The notes under the pieces are model-generated. The model saw only the letters and a list, made by a program, of their open reading frames with translations, was not told where the DNA came from and did no database searches. This document shows, piece by piece, positions 1 through 8,769 of a stretch of 64,000 bases of DNA. How positions within the stretch are numbered: position 1 is the stretch's first letter; each line of letters opens with the position of its first letter. The stretch comes from Bin80 sp965219915 (GTDB lineage Bacteria > Bacteroidota > Rhodothermia > Rhodothermales > Bin80): the NCBI GenBank assembly GCA_965219915.1, contig OZ244794.1, positions 434,001-498,000 on the forward strand, written 5' to 3'. The position numbers and the translations under genes are program-made.

Positions 1-616
1 GTTCGTCTGTTTGGTCCAATGCATGTTTGACCAGCTTTCTGAGTTCGGCCCGATCAACAAATTCCACGTCTTCGTCGGTGAAGTCAATCTCCAGCTCAGC
101 TAGCGCACACAGTTCAAGGATTGCTGTGCGCAGCTTTTCGAGCTGTTCTGAGTAATGCCCCTCATATGCCGCAAGCGAAGTCCGATGTGCACGCTCGCTG
201 GTTGAATGAATCAGATCTGCTATCGCTTCCGCCTGTGCGAGATCTATTTTCCCAGACAGGAACGCGCGCTGTGTGAATTCACCTGGACGGGCCAAACGCG
301 CTCCGTTCTCAATCATACTTTGCAGTACAAGTGCAGCCACATAATCTCCTCCATGACACGTGACCTCAACCACATCTTCTCCTGTAGACGTACGAGGCGC
401 CAGAAATACCGTAGCCACCACCTGGTCTATCCGGTCTCCCTCCGGACTTACCCACATACCAACATTTGCCGTGTGGGACTCGACCGCCGTTAAGTCCCGC
501 CCAGTGAAGCATTTCGATGCTATCTGACAAGCCTTGGGGCCGGAAACACGAACAATTGTTAGCGCCGCAAGACCCGGTGCGGTCGCAATCGCCGCAATCG
601 TATCCTGGGCGAACAT
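1..616 (-). CDS. mnmE: tRNA modification GTPase MnmE, N-terminal part
   Basis: Reading leftward from an ATG at 616, the frame stays open to the window edge, giving about 205 residues of a protein that is usually about 450. It begins MFAQDTIAAIATAPG and contains RVSGPKA and then GEDVVEVTCHGG, the conserved stretches of the N-terminal folate-binding domain of MnmE. In the family this domain binds a formyl-tetrahydrofolate derivative, and the protein works with MnmG to modify the wobble uridine of several tRNAs. The G domain and the C-terminal Cys lie outside the window. It follows yidC by 6 nt, the common rpmH-rnpA-yidC-mnmE order, so co-transcription is likely. Identification is firm; only the 3' part is unseen. 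Confidence 0.93.
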   Translation of the reverse strand, partial: MFAQDTIAAIATAPGLAALTIVRVSGPKACQIASKCFTGRDLTAVESHTANVGMWVSPEGDRIDQVVATVFLAPRTSTGEDVVEVTCHGGDYVAALVLQSMIENGARLARPGEFTQRAFLSGKIDLAQAEAIADLIHSTSERAHRTSLAAYEGHYSEQLEKLRTAILELCALAELEIDFTDEDVEFVDRAELRKLVKHALDQTDE

Positions 617-622
617 TTTGAA

Positions 623-2410
623 TTACCTGCGACCTTTCTTTCCCCGTCGTTTTCCTGTAGCTATCCCGCTCACCGCCTTGCGCTTCGCCGGCTTTTTGAC
701 GGCACTCTTCTTTGAATCGGGGTTATTCTTTACTGATTTATTGATAAACTGCTGCTGCACCGCAGAAAAAACATTGTAACAGAAGTAGTACAAACTTAAT
801 CCCGACGGCAATCTGTTGAATATAACGAAGATTATACCCGGCATTACGTACATGAAAATCTTCGCCTGCGGTCCAGAAGCAGGCGTGGCCTGCAGACGCA
901 TCTGTACAATCATAGACAGCCCCATGAGGACCGTGAAGCCTGCAACAAAGTCTCCATAGAATGGAATAGTGAACGGAAGATTCAGAATTGCATCCGGAGC
1001 CGAGAGATCGGCTGCCCACAAAAACCCCTCCTGCCTGATTTCAATTGATTGTTGCAGAAACTGCCAAAGAGCAATAATAATCGGGTATTGCAACAGCATA
1101 GGCAAACATGCACCAAGCGGGTTCGTCCCGGATTCACGATACATTTTGATCGTCGCCTGCTGCTGTTTTTCTGGATTGTCCGCATACTTCTCTTTTATCT
1201 CCTGCATCTTTGGCTGCAATTCGCGCATTTTCGCCATGCTCTTGTAGGAACTGAGCGTCAGCGGTAGCAATACCACTTTGATTAACAGACAAAAGAGAAT
1301 GATTACCAAGCCATAATTGGGGATTAGGCTGCTCAGAAAGGAGAATGCGGGAATAAATACGGCCACAGCAAGCGGGCGTGTCATCCACTCGAACCCGTCC
1401 CAGCCGTAGTCTACTATACCGTATGCGCCGTCGTAGCGCTTGATCTTGCCGTACTCGAGCGGACCCAGATACAATTGAAAAGTATCGGGAGTATCCGCGG
1501 GAGGTCCCATGAACAGAGCAGCTTCGAAATTGACTGCAACTGCCGGATCTTCTGTATCTCCGATGCGCTCGCCCTCAAGAACAGCCTCGAGAGCCGGTCT
1601 GTCTGTCACCATCACCGCACCAAAATACTTGTTCTTGACCCCAACCCAGGACACATTGCCCCGTAAAACTCGCTCGGCCCATTCGTCTCTGTGCAGCGTG
1701 ATCCCTTCTACATCGTTGCCGCTTCGTGCATATGCGCCGACCTTGGCTATTTCTTCTCTTCGGTTGTGGGCATCTTCGCTAAACGGAATACCACCATACC
1801 ATACGAGCTCATACCCCTCTGACGTCTGAAAACCTGCGGGATTAATGTGGGTCACTTCCAGCTCAACCTCATAATCACCTGGCTTAAATGTATAGGCGAA
1901 TTGCAGTCTGCCACTACCAATGGCAGCTTCAAATACCACTGTGGCCGGAGCCGTCGTAGCATCAATCACATCCATTGAGTCACGCTGCACGAAGAGCAGA
2001 TCCCGCGTGAAAATGTTTCGCGATCCAGTAGACTGAAACTCAACCCCGAGGGCGCCACGACTCGTACTGTCAACCATTTGAACCTGTCTCACCTGATCAA
2101 ACTGCAGAAACTCTTTCAGCTCAAAGCCTGTGAGGGTTGCCCCCAGGTCCGAAAGTCGTGCGGTATACAGGTCCGTGTCCACCACAATTTCACGAGCGGT
2201 GTGTACCGGTACGGACTCCGGCAGCTGCACGGGCACAGGGGCCTGTTCCGGAGTGTCTGCCACGGTAGTTGAATCGGACGAATCTGACGCAACCTGCTCC
2301 TCTTCAACCACAGGCTCCTGGGTCTGCGGTGGGGTTGGGGGCATCGTGATCATCCACACAGCCATAATAGCCGTTATCAGGATGACAGCAATAATCGTAT
2401 TACGGTCCAC
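623..2410 (-). CDS. yidC: Membrane protein insertase YidC
   Basis: 595 residues from a GTG start (MDRNTIIAVILITAIMAVW). There is an N-terminal transmembrane segment (about residues 5-22), an acidic linker, a large periplasmic beta-sandwich domain (about 75-350), and the conserved C-terminal core with several membrane helices, including NYGLVIILFCLLIKVVLLPL and MREL.PKMQEIKEKY. The tail is very basic (KKPAKRKAVSG...GKKGRR), suited to ribosome contact. The length and large periplasmic domain fit Gram-negative YidC. The family inserts and folds inner-membrane proteins, alone or with SecYEG. The start overlaps the end of rnpA by 11 nt, so translation is probably coupled. No yidD lies between rnpA and yidC, unlike many genomes. 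Confidence 0.97.
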   Translation of the reverse strand: MDRNTIIAVILITAIMAVWMITMPPTPPQTQEPVVEEEQVASDSSDSTTVADTPEQAPVPVQLPESVPVHTAREIVVDTDLYTARLSDLGATLTGFELKEFLQFDQVRQVQMVDSTSRGALGVEFQSTGSRNIFTRDLLFVQRDSMDVIDATTAPATVVFEAAIGSGRLQFAYTFKPGDYEVELEVTHINPAGFQTSEGYELVWYGGIPFSEDAHNRREEIAKVGAYARSGNDVEGITLHRDEWAERVLRGNVSWVGVKNKYFGAVMVTDRPALEAVLEGERIGDTEDPAVAVNFEAALFMGPPADTPDTFQLYLGPLEYGKIKRYDGAYGIVDYGWDGFEWMTRPLAVAVFIPAFSFLSSLIPNYGLVIILFCLLIKVVLLPLTLSSYKSMAKMRELQPKMQEIKEKYADNPEKQQQATIKMYRESGTNPLGACLPMLLQYPIIIALWQFLQQSIEIRQEGFLWAADLSAPDAILNLPFTIPFYGDFVAGFTVLMGLSMIVQMRLQATPASGPQAKIFMYVMPGIIFVIFNRLPSGLSLYYFCYNVFSAVQQQFINKSVKNNPDSKKSAVKKPAKRKAVSGIATGKRRGKKGRR

Positions 2411-2831
2411 TCGTTACCCCTTCTTGGTATTTATTTAGTCTATTGCTCAGGCTGCGCATTGCCTGCACGATATCTTTCGACAGTTTTTCGACATGTTTGG
2501 GGCTGCGCACAAGAATCATTAGTATTAACGACTCCGCCGAAGGAAAATTTTTGGGGCTTATCAGGTATTGATGCGTTCGCCAGGCTTCGCGCATGCATCT
2601 TCTCAACCGATTACGCTGAACAGCATTCGTGCATCGGCCGGGCGCAAATCCAACCTGTACCGGCGCGTCTGTCCCTGTTGCGGACCTAGGAACAAAACGG
2701 TACAGTATCCGGATATTTGCTGTTACTACAGATTCTACCTCCGGGTTTGACCGGTCAAAAAGCGATCTGATCAGCCGACGACGCTTTAAGCGCATCGAAC
2801 GCGGAAACCGCTGCACAGGCGCCGCTCCCAT
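2400..2831 (-). CDS. rnpA: Ribonuclease P protein component
   Basis: 143 residues from ATG 2831; a second in-frame ATG at 2795 (MRLKRRRL) would give 131 residues and looks equally acceptable. The signature of the family, an RNR-type basic helix, is visible as NAVQRNRLRRCMREAWR around residues 89-105, after the central sheet (RFVPRSATGTDAPVQVGFAPG). The protein binds the RNase P RNA and helps it mature tRNA 5' ends. Only 3 nt separate it from the rpmH stop, and it overlaps yidC by 11 nt, so the three genes form one tight transcription unit. The C-terminal extension after the usual end of the fold is variable in the family. Confidence 0.93.
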   Translation of the reverse strand: MGAAPVQRFPRSMRLKRRRLIRSLFDRSNPEVESVVTANIRILYRFVPRSATGTDAPVQVGFAPGRCTNAVQRNRLRRCMREAWRTHQYLISPKNFPSAESLILMILVRSPKHVEKLSKDIVQAMRSLSNRLNKYQEGVTSGP

Positions 2832-2834
2832 AAA

Positions 2835-2990
2835 TTATTTACCAACATAACGATCGCTAACCGAAAGGCTTTTGCGTCCCTTTCGGCGGCGTCTCGCCAA
2901 CACGTTGCGGCCGTCCTTGTCTGCCATTCTAGAGCGAAATCCGTGCTTATTGCGACGCTTTCGCCGACTTGGCTGGTAGGTGCGTTTCAT
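2835..2990 (-). CDS. rpmH: 50S ribosomal protein L34
   Basis: A 51-residue, highly basic protein starting MKRTYQPSRRKRRNKHGFR, the invariant opening of L34, followed by RMADKDGRNVLARRRRKGR. L34 sits in the large ribosomal subunit. The stop lies 3 nt before rnpA. There is no Shine-Dalgarno sequence before the ATG, as for most genes here. Confidence 0.97.
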   Translation of the reverse strand: MKRTYQPSRRKRRNKHGFRSRMADKDGRNVLARRRRKGRKSLSVSDRYVGK

Positions 2991-3130
2991 GAAGCGCTAC
3001 TATGATTATTAGTGTAACGTGATGTCGTGCATTTCGCTTCAGCTGAAGCCTCTCAGTATAGGGTTTTTTGCTATACTGGCTGCCCGATGTTATCTTTAAC
3101 GTCCTAAGTGTGCTTTTGCTTCTTTTCCTT

Positions 3131-3203
3131 GCGGGAATAGCTCAATCGGTAGAGCGTCAGCTTCCCAAGCTGAAGGTCGCGGGTTCGATTCCCGTTTCCC
3201 GCT
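3131..3203 (+). tRNA. tRNA-Gly (anticodon CCC)
   Basis: A 73-nt cloverleaf: acceptor GCGGGAA pairs with TTCCCGC, the D-arm follows, the anticodon stem TCAGC/GCTGA encloses the loop TTCCCAA (anticodon CCC), and the T-arm GGGTTCGATTCCC is intact. No CCA is encoded. It is 5 nt upstream of tRNA-Val and probably shares its transcript. Confidence 0.95.
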
Positions 3204-3208
3204 CCGCC

Positions 3209-3283
3209 GGGCGGTTAGCTCAGTTGGTTTAGAGCGCCTGCCTTACAAGCAGGAGGCCGGGGGTTCAAATCCCTCACCGCCCA
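3209..3283 (+). tRNA. tRNA-Val (anticodon TAC)
   Basis: A 75-nt cloverleaf: acceptor GGGCGGT pairs with ACCGCCC, the anticodon stem CCTGC/GCAGG encloses the loop CTTACAA (anticodon TAC), and the T-arm GGGTTCAAATCCC is present. Discriminator A; CCA not encoded. Confidence 0.95.
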
Positions 3284-3322
3284 CACCTTTACCCATCGCA
3301 CCGCTCCGTGTTCTATGTACCG

Positions 3323-3544
3323 TCAGGACGGGAGCCATACTTTGCCCGAGAGATCCACCACGAACCCGGTATCTGTGTAGGTTTTGCACAGAATTCTCTC
3401 GAGAACTTGACTGTCTTGCCTGTTCAGATATTCGCTGCCCACTTTTTCAGGCGTAACGAAAGTACGATGACGGACGATACGAATAGGCGCCCCCTTCACT
3501 AGACCTCCCTTCAGTGAGGTATCAAGAAACTGGCTTAGTGCCAT
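3323..3544 (-). CDS. Small protein of unknown function
   Basis: 73 codons starting MALSQFLDTSLKGGLVKGAP and ending VVDLSGKVWLPS. I do not recognise a family. Support comes from the ribosome binding site: on the minus strand AAAGGA lies 7 nt before the ATG, a clear Shine-Dalgarno match, unusual in this window where most genes have none. The composition is that of a soluble protein, with no signal peptide or membrane segment and a single Cys. It stands alone between tRNA-Val and the propeller lipoprotein genes. Could be a chance frame, but the start context argues for a real gene. Confidence 0.5.
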   Translation of the reverse strand: MALSQFLDTSLKGGLVKGAPIRIVRHRTFVTPEKVGSEYLNRQDSQVLERILCKTYTDTGFVVDLSGKVWLPS

Positions 3545-3957
3545 TTGAGTCCTTTAAGATCATCATAGACTACCCGAGGACTATTATTACGCGAATGCCA
3601 CTCACCGTATCGATCAAGTCGATTAAAGAGGACCCAAAATGAGAGTAACGAGATTGACCGACTCAATCTGAAGTATAATGCTGATAATTCACAATAAACA
3701 TATATGTAAGTTACATATTAGACGGCGCACAGTATAGGTCTGTTGGCATTTCTTCACTCGGTGCTGGGGTACGAGTTTGGGTATCAAGAAGCTTTTGCTC
3801 CGAAATAGTAAATCCTGGTAGCGTAGTAGCAGGGGGACGCTTGTAATCGGCCGTCTACCTGTCCTTGGTCCGTCGAAAAATCAAACCTCACTCCAGTAAT
3901 GGCCTTCACACCAACACGAAGGATCGCATAACCATCAGAAATGAGACGGATGGCTAA
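3545..3957. other. Intergenic stretch, 413 nt, no convincing gene
   Basis: Between the small gene at 3323-3544 and the propeller lipoprotein. A short A/T-rich stretch (about 3690-3725) may hold the promoter of the small gene. On the minus strand an open frame continues just beyond the propeller stop (about 3790-3955, reading LAIRLISDGYAILRVG), which may be decayed coding sequence, but it has no start of its own. Confidence 0.4.
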
Positions 3958-5043
3958 TCACTGATATTGTTGAATTGGTGGGATAAAACGGTAGCGTAGG
4001 ACTACAGGATTGCCTAAGTCACTATCGGGAAGCAATTCAGGATCTCCTCGGCTGTAGACATAGCCAGATCGTGTTGCTATTGGTAAAATTGTAGAGATCG
4101 TGCTACGGTTAGCAAACTGTCCGGTGTTGCTTGCAATGCTAACACCTAAGCGCATGTGAGGGCCTTCCGACTCTTCCGGTTGCCATTGATCGTCTATGTT
4201 TGCGTACACCAACATGCGTGTGTTACCATCCAGAGCAAAAACTCCAATTGTCGAAATGTAGTCGTTCGATTCCCTTCTTTTCACCTCCAGAGACATCTCT
4301 GTGGACAGATCCCTTGGACGTTTCTCATAAAACTCAGGGCGCTGTTTTGATATATTTTCGTTGGGTTGTGCAGGTATGGCATCCATGCTGCCTAGGTATG
4401 TGTAGAATGGTCCGTCATTGAAGCAGTCAATGTTGCGTCCCCCGAGCCCAACACGCCCCATATTAAGCACGGGGAATTCAGGCAATTCCACAGGAATTTC
4501 GTGAAGTTTGCGAAGCTCGGGAGAGTACACAATTATGGCATTTTGATCTGAGGTCCTGGCCATCATTGACGGAATGCCCAAAAAGAAAATGGATTCGGTA
4601 CTCGTGCAAAATCCCAGAGAGGGTTCTGGCAGCCTCCGGGTGGCCCCGATACAGCGACCATCTTTGCCGAATACTGCAGCGGCCCCTCCGAAGGACATCA
4701 CAACTACGTGATCTTCGCCCAAAAAACGCGAACTAAAAGGTTGGAAATTTTCTAAATCAGGTAAACACTCTGGCACAGAATAGGCTCTAACAAATTCTCC
4801 AGAGGACGAGAACAGATTAACACTGCGCCCTATACCGTCTGAGACCAGAAGGCTTCCCGCTTGATTGACATCCAAGAACGAAATCCAACCAATCATGATG
4901 GACGAGTCCAAGCGGATGGTATCCGCAGGAGCGAACAATTCATTAAAAGACACCACCGGAGAGTCCGAGATCCTGCTCTGCTGTGGAGACGTTGTACATC
5001 CAACCGGTAGCACAACAAGTAGTAGCAGCCTAGTCCACGACAT
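3958..5043 (-). CDS. 6-bladed beta-propeller lipoprotein
   Basis: 361 residues with a lipoprotein signal (MSWTRLLLLVVLPVGC, lipobox LPVGC), so the mature protein should be membrane-anchored through a lipidated Cys16. The body has repeated blade-like units such as LDVNQAGSLLVSDGIGRSVNLFSSSGEFVRAYS and a later GVFALDGNTRMLVYANID, typical of the 6-bladed beta-propeller (BF3164-type) lipoproteins of Bacteroidota. No enzyme motif is seen. It follows a 61-codon small gene by 9 nt and is the last gene of a three-gene unit with a paralog at 5222-6382. A third paralog lies at 13632-14699. Function unknown in the family; a surface or periplasmic binding role is an inference. Confidence 0.8.
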   Translation of the reverse strand: MSWTRLLLLVVLPVGCTTSPQQSRISDSPVVSFNELFAPADTIRLDSSIMIGWISFLDVNQAGSLLVSDGIGRSVNLFSSSGEFVRAYSVPECLPDLENFQPFSSRFLGEDHVVVMSFGGAAAVFGKDGRCIGATRRLPEPSLGFCTSTESIFFLGIPSMMARTSDQNAIIVYSPELRKLHEIPVELPEFPVLNMGRVGLGGRNIDCFNDGPFYTYLGSMDAIPAQPNENISKQRPEFYEKRPRDLSTEMSLEVKRRESNDYISTIGVFALDGNTRMLVYANIDDQWQPEESEGPHMRLGVSIASNTGQFANRSTISTILPIATRSGYVYSRGDPELLPDSDLGNPVVLRYRFIPPIQQYQ

Positions 5044-5052
5044 ATTTACCTA

Positions 5053-5238
5053 TCAAGGAAAACAGTACAGGCCACTGAATCCACCAGGAGTCCCGGGAGT
5101 CACAACCACTATGGCCCATACTCCGAAGTCATTTGTCACGGGTATCACGGCAACTGACCACATAGCACCCCGGACCGCAACAAGGTGGCACACTATCCAA
5201 ATGCGGTGTTGTTCGCCAACCCTATATTCCATTTTCAC
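5053..5238 (-). CDS. Small hydrophobic peptide between two propeller lipoproteins
   Basis: 61 codons from a GTG at 5238 (MKMEYRVGEQHRIWIVCHLV) with an alternative ATG at 5232. It ends TPGTPGGFSGLYCFP. Its start overlaps the last 17 nt of the upstream lipoprotein gene, and its stop lies 9 nt before the ATG of the downstream one, an arrangement that suggests translational coupling. The peptide has two Cys and several Trp and Val residues. I recognise no family. Small peptides beside 6-bladed propeller genes are a recurring theme in Bacteroidota, which makes a real gene plausible; a filler frame in a 178-nt spacer cannot be excluded. Confidence 0.42.
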   Translation of the reverse strand: MKMEYRVGEQHRIWIVCHLVAVRGAMWSVAVIPVTNDFGVWAIVVVTPGTPGGFSGLYCFP

Positions 5239-6382
5239 TCACTTGGTATACAATTAGGGTACTGCCCTTGCTACGATCCACAGCATAGGCTCGGTCCTTC
5301 CGAATAGTAATCAAATCTATGTCTGAGGGAAGCGTAATCTGGCCGTAGAGTTGGCTTTCTTTGTCAAGGATTAGCCACTGAGAGGTGGTGTCTGTTAGTG
5401 ATGGCGAAATTGTTTTTATCCAGGTGCGCTCCAGATCGTCTACGACAAATGTCTCAATGGCTGGCTTGTTTGCCGGTAGATCTGCCGATAGAACTGCCTT
5501 TTTATACCAATCACTACTGTCTTTCAGATAGTCCTCCACCTCTTGGCGCAACAACGGGTTAGGCGTCAGGGAATATGTGATTGCATCACTTAGTTCGCCG
5601 CTTGGAGAAATGACCTTGATGTCAATAGACTCCGTCCAGCCAGCATACATCCTACCTGCTAAATCCATGCGCAGAACTGGTTCACGCCCGAAAGGGTTTC
5701 TGATCGCGAATTGCTCTTCGCCTGCTGGGGAGACAATCCACTCGGCAGATGGAAGATGATGTATAGGTGGATGAATGACTTCTCCCTCCCAATCAACTCG
5801 CATGATATGCAAACGTCGGTCCGTCAAGTCCTCCCCAGGCGATACGGGCCTATCGTATGTTACTAGAAACCCCGTGTTGAGTACCCCTACCAGCCAATAG
5901 GGTAGGCCAACCGAATCTTGCGAAACGGTAAAACTATAGGCCAACTTCAGACCTTCCGGCTCAAATACGGATATTCGTTCCAATCGAGAATCAAAAGCAT
6001 AAAGTGTGTCTGCAAAATCAGTATAGATTGACGCAAGTCGTTGGAACTCGCCAGGAGCACTGCCTTCTTGGCCAATAGTTTTCAGGAGATCTCCCTCTGC
6101 CGTGAAAACATAGATTTGTGGATATTGCTGTTCTCCAACAAAAATTCGGCCGGATCTGTCAGTACTAACGAGCTCCCCAATCCCACCGAACAACAGCGTG
6201 TCTCCGGCAAGTTCGTCACCCAGTCGAAAGAGTTCAGTCAACTCAATTCTGGCGGGTAAAGCATCGCCTGCTCCGTTGTTTTCACCCGTCGTACAGGCTG
6301 ACACCAATGAAACTGCAATTATGCAAGGCAAGAGAAGCCTGGATGAGCATTCAGTCCAGAGGGGGCACATCTTTGTTTCCAT
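5222..6382 (-). CDS. 6-bladed beta-propeller lipoprotein
   Basis: 386 residues, with signal peptide RLLLPCIIAVSLVSAC and lipobox LVSAC, so it is probably lipid-anchored at about Cys30. The mature part carries propeller blades: GGIGELVSTDRSGRIFVGEQ, then PQIYVFTAEGDLLKTIGQEG and SAPGEFQRLASIYTDFADTL. The G.EG.APGEF motif is the hallmark shared with NHL/6-bladed propellers and with the paralog at 13632-14699. It is first in a likely operon with the 61-codon small gene and the lipoprotein at 3958-5043. No catalytic residues are evident and the function is unknown. Confidence 0.82.
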   Translation of the reverse strand: METKMCPLWTECSSRLLLPCIIAVSLVSACTTGENNGAGDALPARIELTELFRLGDELAGDTLLFGGIGELVSTDRSGRIFVGEQQYPQIYVFTAEGDLLKTIGQEGSAPGEFQRLASIYTDFADTLYAFDSRLERISVFEPEGLKLAYSFTVSQDSVGLPYWLVGVLNTGFLVTYDRPVSPGEDLTDRRLHIMRVDWEGEVIHPPIHHLPSAEWIVSPAGEEQFAIRNPFGREPVLRMDLAGRMYAGWTESIDIKVISPSGELSDAITYSLTPNPLLRQEVEDYLKDSSDWYKKAVLSADLPANKPAIETFVVDDLERTWIKTISPSLTDTTSQWLILDKESQLYGQITLPSDIDLITIRKDRAYAVDRSKGSTLIVYQVSENGI

Positions 6383-6555
6383 GTGGGGCGTCGAGCTTAG
6401 TCATATTTCTGGGACTCCAGCAATTGTCTAGCGACAGTTAAAATTACGGTATGACGACAATTCGCCTTGCCGGCGCGTCATGGATCCGATAACCTGCCAA
6501 CCTTAATTCCCACTTGACCGCGCTGAGAACATCCGTGCGGAAGAACTCCGGAGCA

Positions 6556-8022
6556 TTACCTCCCGTGCCGTGACTCCCTTTTCGTGTCACGATTTCGCGC
6601 CTTCTTCTGCCGACCAGTTTGCATTCTCCTTTGATTCAGCTCATCAATAAGCATAGCCACAAGCTCTGGTTCCTCTTCTGTCAAGGCCTTTGCCATTGGA
6701 ATGAATCGTGCCAGGCGCTCGCGTTCCAGCTTGGTCTTATTGCGGAATTGCTCCTCAAGAATAATCGCCACGCGCTGCGCAGTGCGCGAAACAACCTCTT
6801 CGGAACTTGGCAAATCCCTTTTTTCCATGTTGATATCAAATCGATGTGCAATGGCTTTTAGTCGAGCTTCTTCTTCCCATGTTGCAAGCGTAATAGCCAC
6901 GCCAGCCTTTCCAGCACGAGCAGTTCTGCCCGTGCGGTGAATATATAATTGGGCCTCAAGCGGCACCTCAGCCTGAAACACATGACTCAGTTCCGAAATA
7001 TCTATGCCCCTTGCCGCCACATCCGTGGCAACCAGAAGACGTATTTGACCTTCCCGCAACCGGCCCATAGCCTTTTCCCGCGCACGCTGACTGTAGTCTC
7101 CACTGATTGCAGTGGCATTAAAACCATAATTCTGGAGGAAGTCCGTAAGAAAAGAGACTTCGCGCCGCGTATTTGAAAAAATTATGGCTGAATCCGGATT
7201 CTCGAACTCAATCAGACCGGCCAGCGCGCGTGCGCGGTCCATTGAATTGTTGATCTTATAGTAACGGTGATCTATCGTCACTACGCCAATCCCATCGGCA
7301 CTGAGTCCGAGAAACTGGGCATTCTTCAAAAACTCTCTCCCCAACAGACGTACTTTCGGGGGCATCGTTGCACTGAACATGCACGTATGCCGTTTACCCG
7401 GTAGATAAGACTTCAACGCCACCATAGCAGGATAGAAGCCCATAGACAACATCTCGTCAGCCTCGTCAAGAATAAACAGGCGCAGTTTATTCAATGTGAA
7501 GGTTCGGCGCTGCAAGTGGTCCAGAATACGCCCCGGCGTACCAATTACAACCTGACATCCTTCTGTGAGCCCTTTCGTCTGATGCTGATATCTCACGCCC
7601 CCGTAAACCAAGGTAGCCTTGAGTCTCCCTGGAAATGGATTCAATCGCTTGAACTCACTGTATATCTGTCCTGCGAGCTCTCTCGTTGGGGCAAGTACTA
7701 GTGCCTGTGCACTACGCACTGACGGGTCCAGTCTGTCAAACATGGGCAAGAGGAATGCCCCCGTCTTCCCGGATCCAGTCCGGGATTGTACGATCAGATC
7801 CTTTCCCTCAGCCATGTGCGGAATCGCACGCGCCTGCACTGGCATCAGGCCAGACCAATCGCTTTTCTCGAACGCAGCACGCGCCCACTGACCAAGCGAG
7901 TCAGCAGTTGACTCCTCAACCTCTGAATCCACTGTATCAAAGACACGCTCCGCAGCGGATTCCCTGCCGGCCTCCTGGGCCCGCGAGGTGAAATCTAGAT
8001 GGGTGGTAAAAGGTTTTGTCAC
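6556..8022 (-). CDS. DEAD-box ATP-dependent RNA helicase
   Basis: 488 residues from a GTG start. All helicase motifs are present: Q-motif region GLMPVQARAIP (about 58-68), motif I SRTGSGKT (80-87), Ia APTREL (111-116), Ib GTPGR (161-165), II DEAD (186-189), III SAT (217-219), V ATDVAARGID and VI HRTGRTARAG. A basic C-terminal tail (RRMQTGRQKKARNRDTKR) probably binds RNA. Such proteins unwind short RNA duplexes in ribosome assembly or mRNA decay; the exact orthologue among DeaD/CshA/RhlE cannot be fixed here. An N-terminal extension of about 45 acidic residues precedes the core. It starts 3 nt after fabG, so it may be co-transcribed with the fatty-acid operon. Confidence 0.93.
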   Translation of the reverse strand: MTKPFTTHLDFTSRAQEAGRESAAERVFDTVDSEVEESTADSLGQWARAAFEKSDWSGLMPVQARAIPHMAEGKDLIVQSRTGSGKTGAFLLPMFDRLDPSVRSAQALVLAPTRELAGQIYSEFKRLNPFPGRLKATLVYGGVRYQHQTKGLTEGCQVVIGTPGRILDHLQRRTFTLNKLRLFILDEADEMLSMGFYPAMVALKSYLPGKRHTCMFSATMPPKVRLLGREFLKNAQFLGLSADGIGVVTIDHRYYKINNSMDRARALAGLIEFENPDSAIIFSNTRREVSFLTDFLQNYGFNATAISGDYSQRAREKAMGRLREGQIRLLVATDVAARGIDISELSHVFQAEVPLEAQLYIHRTGRTARAGKAGVAITLATWEEEARLKAIAHRFDINMEKRDLPSSEEVVSRTAQRVAIILEEQFRNKTKLERERLARFIPMAKALTEEEPELVAMLIDELNQRRMQTGRQKKARNRDTKRESRHGR

Positions 8023-8025
8023 AAG

Positions 8026-8754
8026 CTACATGGCTAATCCGCCGTCAACAGTAAGAACCTGGCCAGTTATGTATGCGGCCCCTTTAGAGGCCAGAAATAA
8101 TACCGGAGCTGCAATCTCCTCTGGCGCAGCCGTTCGACGAACGGGAATCGAACGAATCATGTTTTCTTTCATCTTCTCGTTGATCCCCTCCGTCATGTCT
8201 GTTTCCACATACCCCGGAGCAACCACATTCACGGTAACACCTCGTGCGCCAAGTTCCTTTGCCAGACTCTTTGAAATACCGATAATCCCCGCCTTGGACG
8301 CAGCATAGTTTGCCTGACCTGGATTTCCTGTCAGTCCCACGATTGATGAAATATTCACTATCCGCCCATAACGCTGGCGCATCATGACCCGATAAACCGC
8401 CTTGCTGTAATTATAAATGCTTTTGAGGTTTGCATTGATAACGACATCCCAGTCTGACTCACTCATACGCATAAGCAGATTGTCCCGGGTGATACCTGCA
8501 TTGTTAACCAGAACATCCACACCTCCCCACGCCTTTACCATCTTTTTCACCACCTGCTCCGCTCCATCAAAGTCTGCAGCGTCACACTGGAAGGCTAGGC
8601 CCCCAGTGGTTTCTTCAAGCTCCTCAGCGACGGCTACACTGCTGCGGTAGGTGAAGGCAACCTGTGCACCCTCGACCGCAAACGCCTCAACAATACCGCG
8701 GCCTATTCCGCGGGTCCCGCCGGTTACGAGAACTCTGGTTTCTTTGAATTCCAT
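8026..8754 (-). CDS. fabG: 3-oxoacyl-[acyl-carrier-protein] reductase FabG
   Basis: 242 residues of a classical short-chain dehydrogenase. The cofactor motif TGGTRGIG lies at about residues 11-18, NNAG follows the fourth strand, and the catalytic Ser-Tyr-Lys set is seen in NISS and YAASK. The C-terminus ends in ITGQVLTVDGGLAM, typical of FabG. The enzyme reduces 3-oxoacyl-ACP with NADPH in each elongation cycle. It is the last of the plsX-fabH-fabD-fabG run; no acpP follows within the window. Confidence 0.95.
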   Translation of the reverse strand: MEFKETRVLVTGGTRGIGRGIVEAFAVEGAQVAFTYRSSVAVAEELEETTGGLAFQCDAADFDGAEQVVKKMVKAWGGVDVLVNNAGITRDNLLMRMSESDWDVVINANLKSIYNYSKAVYRVMMRQRYGRIVNISSIVGLTGNPGQANYAASKAGIIGISKSLAKELGARGVTVNVVAPGYVETDMTEGINEKMKENMIRSIPVRRTAAPEEIAAPVLFLASKGAAYITGQVLTVDGGLAM

Positions 8755-8769
8755 GACTTGTTGCTGTGA

